From Litomosoides sigmodontis (taxonomy: Eukaryota; Nematoda; Chromadorea; Rhabditida; Onchocercidae), in the NCBI GenBank assembly GCA_963070105.1, contig OY718803.1, positions 7,979,823-8,043,822 on the forward strand: a stretch of 64,000 bases of DNA, given 5' to 3'. Positions 57,801-64,000 of the stretch are shown here, piece after piece. A program made the position numbers and the translations under genes. The notes beneath the pieces were generated by a model, which was given only the letters and a program-made list of their open reading frames with translations, had not been told where the DNA came from and ran no database searches. Within the stretch, counting starts at the first letter, position 1. The number at the start of each line of letters is the position of its first letter.

Positions 57801-60800
57801 CAGAATTCCTCAATCGTTGGTTTATTTGTTGACCCCAAAAGCTGTAAGCTTAACCAGTGAAAATGGAAAGCAATAAAGCGGCATCGATCCTACAAGTATT
57901 AATCCATTCCTTGCGGCCATTGTAAACATTAAGCTAGCGATGATCGCCGAAAGGCGAAGAAATAGCTGGCAATCTACCAATCCCACAGCAGTAACTCTTC
58001 CTCGCTAAAGCAAAATTAAATTTAAAAAAATTACTTAACATCTATTATGTGTATTGCTTGTTAATTTTCCTTTATTGGTTATGTTGTAATTGATGCAACA
58101 AATTAATTCTAAGTTCGCTCTTCCCTTTCTTCATTTTTTAATATTCATATTCTAGAATTAGTGTTGTTGTTCAATGGAAGATTCCGGGTAGCTTTCCGGA
58201 AATTTTCCGGGTTGATCTAGCCTTTGAAATCTCTGCTTAATAAGACCGGAGATTTAAAAAAAAGGAGTGAGGAGAGAAGAGAATGAAAAGAAGCCGAAAA
58301 GTAAAGTCATTCAATTGAAGACACATGTAAGACAGCTGTACAGATAAATTATCCGAGGAGGAGGGAGGGGGGGGGGGAGGTGAGTGAGTGATTTGGGCTG
58401 ATATTTGCCAATAAAATGATCGTTTAATGGTTTGAATTGGAGTGAATGGAAATGGAAAGAATAACATTTGCTTAAGATCAGTGACTCCAGCACTCCGGAA
58501 ATCCTGATTTATTGCCCTCAGCTTTGTGCTGCTAAGGAATTCCGTTCCGTATTGTACAAATAAAGCGACAACTGCATTTTAGTATGCTTTACCTTCACTC
58601 AGATGCATTAAAATATTGAAATTTCAATGGAAGGAAAGAACGATCGTTGATTTATTATTATTTAGCTAAGCAATGCAATTGATGGAAAATTTGTGGAATT
58701 TGAATTTGAGGAATGAAAATTCAACGAAACAACACGGTAGAGAGGAAAAATGAACATATTTAGTTGTGATTCGTTTGAGAGAGGAAGTGTGCTTACTTTT
58801 ATCTACAAATTTCAACTAGTTTTAGATTAACGGGTTGATTAAAGAAAAAGACGAGAGATCAGTTTTAACTTAGTTAAGTAATTCAGTTCAGCATATTCTC
58901 TTATTTTAAGTGTGTAATCATCTTGATTAATTTTTGATAGTTTCAACTTTCAGTTTTACTTTTAATATGTTTAGATCAAAATTTTAAATTAAAAACAAAA
59001 TCTGTTCCCATCTTTTTCGTAAAGTGTGATTTTTCTTGTCTAATTTTGTTTTTCATAGCGATGAAAAAGTGCTTTGAGGTTTACTATAGATGAAAACAAA
59101 CCCGCTGAACACGTTGCTCTTTTTTTCTTTTTTTCTCGGACGTTTGCTTTCTATTTTTCATCGAACGTCCGGCAAATGCACAGTACGCCTCCATCAAATG
59201 TGCTAAAATCTGTCGGAAATCATGGCTTCAATTTACTTTTTATGAAATAATTAAAGTTAAATTTCAGAAAAAAAAATACAAAAAAGTCATACATTAATGA
59301 ATTGTTTGTTTGGAAAGAAAAAACAATGAAGCATTGGGTAGTGCTTTTTTTTGCTTAAATTTAATAGTGTTGTTGAAATGAATTTTTTTGCAATTCTTTT
59401 TTTTGCTTGAAGATAACGCTTCCCAAGTGCTTCTTTCCTTTCTCATCTTAAATAAAATTGAAGTTTGAATTGCTCCGACTTAACTACAATATCTATTAGT
59501 TGTAATTGCTGAATTGAAAGCCATATGTTTTGGAATGTTGAAGTTTGCTCCGCTTCTTAATTTATGTCAACAGAAATTCCACAAATTTACTTTTCCGCCG
59601 CACCGGTGAACGGGAGGAGATTAATGATGACAGATGCACGACGCCAGATGAGTTGGTAAAAAAAGAGAGCAGGAATTTACGGTGAGAAATTGAGACTTTC
59701 TTGAAATTGTCCACCTTTTCCTTCTCCTCCTCTTCCTCCTCTCTCTCTGTCTCTCTCACGTCTTCTCTTCCCTTTTCTCTTACTCTTTTCCAGCCTTTTT
59801 TACCCACTGATCGTATCAACTTATCATTCCCATCTGTTTTAATGATAACGTCATTAACTTTGTTGATGATGATGCTGATTAACCATGTACCCGTTGATAG
59901 GCATAATGACCATTTCTCCTAGCAACTTTCTGCAAGGGACCATCTTACTCACTTGTCGGTCATCACTGATCAGCTCACTGATGCTGTTCTTCCTTTTTTC
60001 CCCCACCAATCAGTTTATCTCGGGAAGTGTACACAAAGCACCGACACGTTTCATTTAATTGCCAATAATACCTTGCGATGAGGTGGGCTTTGTAGTTTGC
60101 CGCCGCAATGACACCTTCTTTTGAAGAGGGCAAATGATTCAATGCTATGCAAATAAAGTGATTTTATTTGTATGGCAAAAGTTGAATGCTATCAAACTGT
60201 TCCTTCCATTCATGCATGCTTTTCCTGTATTTTTACTTTCCACTAACAATTCTACACTTTGAAACACAAACACATTGAACAGATGGATATCTTTTCAATT
60301 AAGTGAAATTCATTTCCAAATTTAGCAGTAGTTGTTTCAACGGAAAATGAAAATTAAGTGAAGTTCATCTACAGTTTCATTTCAATTTCATTTTGCCAAG
60401 CCTGAAGTGAATGTTCCGATAAACGAAAGTGAGCAACTGTGTTAACATTTAATTGTATTGTAATATGTTCTTTTCCTTTTTCTCAACCCACTTATAAGTT
60501 TCAAATTGTCCATTTGAGTTATTTAGTAAACAATAGCTCATTTGGTTATTTGCATATTCAATTAACCGATCATTAATTAGTTGGCTTTCCTTTTTTAAGG
60601 ATGTAAAATTATTGACTGTCCAATTTTTTTCTTCGTTCAGTTTCACCTATCAAAGACAATCGCTCAGCAATAAAAGTATCATTTTTTAAATTTTCAAAAT
60701 AATCATTAGCGATGAGTAAAATTTGTTCGAATTTTGTTGGATGATTCGCCACCTCGAACAGTGGTAATTATTTTCTTCAACATTAGGCAGGTTACATTCA

Positions 60801-62815
60801 AGGTTATCATCATCATCATCATCCTATGAGAAGTTACTTTCATCTAAGTGGGACCACAGTCTTCTTCTGTTAAGACATTTCCGCTTGTGCGCATTTTAAT
60901 CGTGTAGTTGTTTGCACAGAACTTTCAAACAATATTTATTAATTGCTGGTGTTGTGACCTCTACTGCCCATCGACCATCATCCTGAAGTGCTGCGCTTTT
61001 CAAAATCCTTCCCTTCCATCTATTGTGACCAATAACATGACTAGCAACTAATTGATGTCTTGTCCAATTATTACAACAAATGAATGCCTCGTAGTCACTT
61101 TTGTCCACAAGTGAAAACTCAACTTCAACTTCACACACTCATATCGATTAATTGATTGACCGATTTGTATTTCGCGTGAAAGTAGCGTGGGGTACGTTCA
61201 CGCAGAATATTTGCGCAAGCTTGAATAAAGGCATAGATCACGATTTAATGTAAATTATTGATTACTTTTATGAATATGACTATTCGTTACAATTAATAAA
61301 ATAATTAAACATTAAGATTCACACGTATCTAATTTCATTACTTTCGTATACCTATGTTGACATTTCATACGTCACTAATTATTAATTGCATACCACGTGG
61401 GAACGCTTCCCTTGATAATCACAATAGCCAGTTGATTATTTAATTTCGCTGAAATTTATTGGTAGTTTTTCCAAATAATTTGTTCATTTCTATTTTTGTC
61501 ATTTAATTTATGGATACTGTAATTTTCATATTAGCAAACATTTTCTAAAATTTCTTTTCGCAGTTTCAAACCAATTCTTTATCATCGTCGGCATCATCAT
61601 CACTGCTAATACTACCACTGATCTTCGCAATAATAGTGATGATGATCCGTAAATGAAGGATGTTGAAGATAAATGGAATTAATTTAATAATTTCCGGATC
61701 ATTGACGCTCATTCAATTGCCCTGTCGTACAAGTATCTTACATTTGCAAGGTAATTTGCCTTTCACGTTACGATTTTCTTTGAACGTACGTATAATTCAG
61801 GTCATCCAATCATGCAGGTCATCTAATTCGTAATGAGATAGGTAACCAACATGTAAACTTATCACAAAATTGTCCTTCAGTAATCCTAAAATTTTTTAAA
61901 ACCCTCAAATATACGTGAAAAATAAGTTAAGAGGAATTAGAGCAGTAAATTTTAAATGAAAATTGCAGTATATTTTGATCAATTCATTTGCTTGCAGCCA
62001 AATATCATTGATTTATCAATTTAAAAAGTATTCAAATCTGAATTGAAATTCATTCAACATATCTGTGCACTTTTTGTTCAGCCGTACTGTAGGCGGCAAT
62101 TGTGCATTTCTGGATGGAACGGATTGAGCAACAAAATAAGTAAATTATTTCATTTCAATTCCATTCCATTCGCTCACATCGAGAGGCGAGCAGCGCATTT
62201 AAATGTAGGCGAAAGTTGATTAGTTGAAGAAATGAAAAAAAAATAACCTAAATTTGGCACAAAATTACTTTTGGAAAAAATTTTTTTTAATTAAATTAGC
62301 TGTAATGAAAATGTCCTCTGTTTGAGTAGACGATGGAAATGTCAATAAAAGTTACGCAGAGGACATTAATCTCATCATTAACTTTAATGTCAACAATGTC
62401 ACTTTCGAAGTATGTTGGTTGACCTATGGAAGGGTCATTTCGGGGACAGAGCCGGAAAATGTTAGAAGATGGTGATTATTGCTCAACTATGTGGAAAAGT
62501 TTCACAATGAATTTCTCACCAGAAGAGTAAATAATAATGGTGGAGAAGTACTTAATGGGTAGAAGTTATTGATGCTGAAATCCTTCTTACTTCAATTCAC
62601 TTGAAATTATTTTAGAAATTTCTGGAAAAAAAAGAGTGAGAGAGAAAGAGAAAAAGGAAGACCACACACATTGATTGATAGACAAGATATTTGGTATATT
62701 TTTCGAAATAAATATTTATTGATAAAAATTTAAATTTCAGGTAGATGCTGATTTGAAACGACATCTGAGGCATCAAATTATTAATGTATGCAAAGAGGAT
62801 CGAAATTGCTCATCG
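54827..62815 (+). CDS. N-terminal part of a secreted Cys-rich protein, possibly anosmin/KAL-1-like (partial)
   Basis: Two exons are proposed: 54827-54982 (52 codons, ending before GTAAGT) and 62741-62815 (25 codons, TTTCAG acceptor, GTATAA donor). Both are phase 0. Exon 1 has a hydrophobic leader (LIPFQLLLLSQLPVAVV) and then NAQCQAMCL. Exon 2 carries VCKEDRNCSS. Anosmin-1/KAL-1 proteins begin with a signal peptide, a CxxxC pair and a WC...C..C..PC cysteine box before their WAP and FN3 domains; the match here is short and tentative. The rest of the gene would lie beyond the window or in exons not recognised. Another possible phase-0 exon is 62,901-62,939 (ending before GTACAT). The 7.8 kb first intron is large for this locus. 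The two exons might also belong to different genes. Confidence 0.42.
56099..56117. repeat. (GA)n microsatellite
   Basis: About nine GA units in the proposed large intron. Confidence 0.85.
57205..57233. repeat. (CT)n microsatellite
   Basis: A CT run with a single CA interruption in the proposed large intron. Confidence 0.85.
57414..57720. repeat. Degenerate (ATT)n tract
   Basis: About 300 bp of ATT/TTA units heavily mixed with ATC, ACT and GTT variants. It looks like a decayed relative of the pure array at 33.9-35.9 kb, in the opposite orientation on the plus strand. Confidence 0.85.
58356..58380. repeat. Purine tract with G-run
   Basis: GAGGAGGAGGGA leads into a run of about eleven G, then AGGTGAGTGAGTG. 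The G-run could form a G-quadruplex. Pro-rich shadow frames on the minus strand derive from it. Confidence 0.8.
60449..61140 (-). other. Two protein-like minus-strand segments inside the large intron
   Basis: The segment 61,140-60,896 has no ATG but follows an AG and reads as a compact beta-rich sequence (EVEVEFSL, CCNNWTRHQ, DDGRWAVEVTTP, NKYCLKVLCKQ). The strand alternation and the DGRWAVEVTTP...LKV ending recall the C-terminal domains of KY/hillarin-type transglutaminase-like proteins, a weak impression. A second segment, 60,648-60,449, follows a good acceptor (GTCTTTGATAG) and ends in a stop. They may be exons of an opposite-strand gene, a gene remnant or chance. No start exon was found. 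Confidence 0.3.
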
Positions 62816-64000
62816 GTATAATTTCTTCAAATTAATAAATTATTTAAATTAACATCAGTTACTTGTAAATATCAGGTATTTAAGTCCAGCACTACACGTG
62901 TCAAACAACACGTGCTATAAATTCACAGGTACATTCAATGATCGAACAGTTCTTTTTCATTTCTTTCTTCTTGAATTTAAAAACGAATTTGCGGAAATAT
63001 TTTAAATGAAATCCTAAAAGATAGCATTTCATATTGAGCTGAAAGTAGCAAACGTTTTCTTCATTGCGACAAAAAGAGACAATTTTCAAATTCTCTGATA
63101 ATTTCAATCATTTTTCTTTTTCTAAAATCAGTAACGAAATGGCTTTATCCATGTACTCATCGTGGATTACTTCCTTATAACTCCAAAGTTCCAACATCTC
63201 TCTGCATCGACCTATCTGTCGAACAGATTGATTAGTATCAAATTTTCAATGATAATTTATGCATTCTAATACTGTTTCAATCGATAACGAAGAGGAAGAA
63301 CTTCGTTACATTTAAAAAAAAAAAGAATGAAGCAGAAAATTTCTTAATTTTTGTTAAATTTATGAAAAGCAAGCATGGACAACTGCTCTTTCCTGACTTA
63401 TTTGCATATTTGAGTGTTAATGTAGTCGTAACATTCATTATGCAATAGATATATCACACGTCCTCTAAATAGTATTATTAGTATTTTGCTGTAAGCATTG
63501 TTTACGTAGTATTGTCGGTTTATACTTCCGCTTGATGGGTTAACGTGGGATTCGATTCTTGAGTTGCAAGGTTATAATGGAAGGAACGAATTGCAACCAA
63601 GCAAAAACGACCCATGGTCATCATTCTTTGGCCAGACGTATCACTGACCATTGATGGACGATGAGTTGATGTAGCTAAAAAGTACATCTTCAGCCTATTG
63701 CTAATGAATTAACAATGGATGACCTCTTTCGAGGAAGGATTAAAATATTAATTAGCATCGGTTCACTACTGCACTCTTCTTACACTCAAACGATACATGA
63801 TGAAGTTGTAGCTACTGATAAGATATTCCTTTAAAAAATGATGAAAAAATAGTTTTAAGAAATGATGAGATTGAAATTGGATGGGCTAAAACAGTAAAGG
63901 GCTGACATGGATCTTTTGTTGATGAATGAATTCAATTTTTGATGATAATTACCACTACAATGTAAGTGATTAATTCGATCACTCCCATTTTGCAATTGAT
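62816..64000. other. Window end, no firm feature
   Basis: A+T-rich sequence probably within the continuing plus-strand gene. One possible small exon at 62,901-62,939 is noted with that gene. The 68-codon minus-strand frame at 62,901-63,107 is not supported. Confidence 0.45.

Larger units (their letters stand above)
54983..62740. other. Large proposed intron, mostly A+T-rich
   Basis: Apart from simple repeats (GA near 56,099-56,117, CT near 57,205-57,233, ATT-rich tract 57,414-57,720, G-run near 58,356-58,380, ATC run near 60,804-60,822), little structure was identified. The exception is a pair of minus-strand open segments at 60,449-60,648 and 60,896-61,140, listed separately. No plus-strand exon was supported between the two proposed exons. 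Confidence 0.45.

Overview
This is an A+T-rich invertebrate nuclear window (roughly two thirds A+T, estimated by eye). Its genes are interrupted by many GT-AG introns. The encoded proteins (INTS11, a PPIL4-type cyclophilin, a PP2A B55 subunit, a long sushi-repeat protein) read like chromadorean nematode orthologues. Apparent trans-splice acceptors just upstream of start codons, and same-strand gene pairs a few hundred bases apart, also fit a nematode. Base composition and long low-complexity intergenic stretches suggest a clade III (filarial-like) worm, but the species is inference. All gene models below were assembled by eye from splice sites and reading-frame continuity. No alignment or transcript data were available.

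Layout: 1-6.8 kb, no recognised gene. 6,827-13,044 (minus), a 13-exon PPIL4 cyclophilin/RRM/RS gene. Its 2.6 kb intron holds a small opposite-strand gene (8,198-9,226) for a secreted six-cysteine protein. 13,559-17,280 (minus), a complete 14-exon INTS11 gene about 0.5 kb upstream of PPIL4 and possibly co-transcribed with it. 18,717-20,301 (minus), a second secreted protein whose C-terminal six-cysteine domain resembles the nested one in spacing, in a shared LKxxxSW motif and in intron phase. 24,040-31,824 (minus), a 20-exon secreted protein of about 1,219 residues with 13 sushi (CCP) modules. 33,865-35,861, an almost pure (AAT)n array of about 2 kb. 38,157-38,652 (minus), a candidate 55-residue membrane protein about 360 bp downstream of the PP2A B55 gene (39,014-42,196, minus, 11 exons). 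42.2-53.3 kb, A+T-rich and apparently gene-poor. 53,297-53,985, fourteen 49-bp tandem repeats. 54,827-62,815 (plus), the start of a secreted Cys-rich protein, tentatively anosmin/KAL-1-like, with a 7.8 kb first intron that contains a possible opposite-strand exon.

Functionally the window mixes housekeeping nuclear genes (Integrator endonuclease, spliceosomal-type cyclophilin, PP2A regulatory subunit) with extracellular proteins (sushi protein, KAL-1-like protein, two six-cysteine peptides). The most novel signal is the pair of six-cysteine secreted precursors flanking INTS11/PPIL4, one of them hidden inside a PPIL4 intron.
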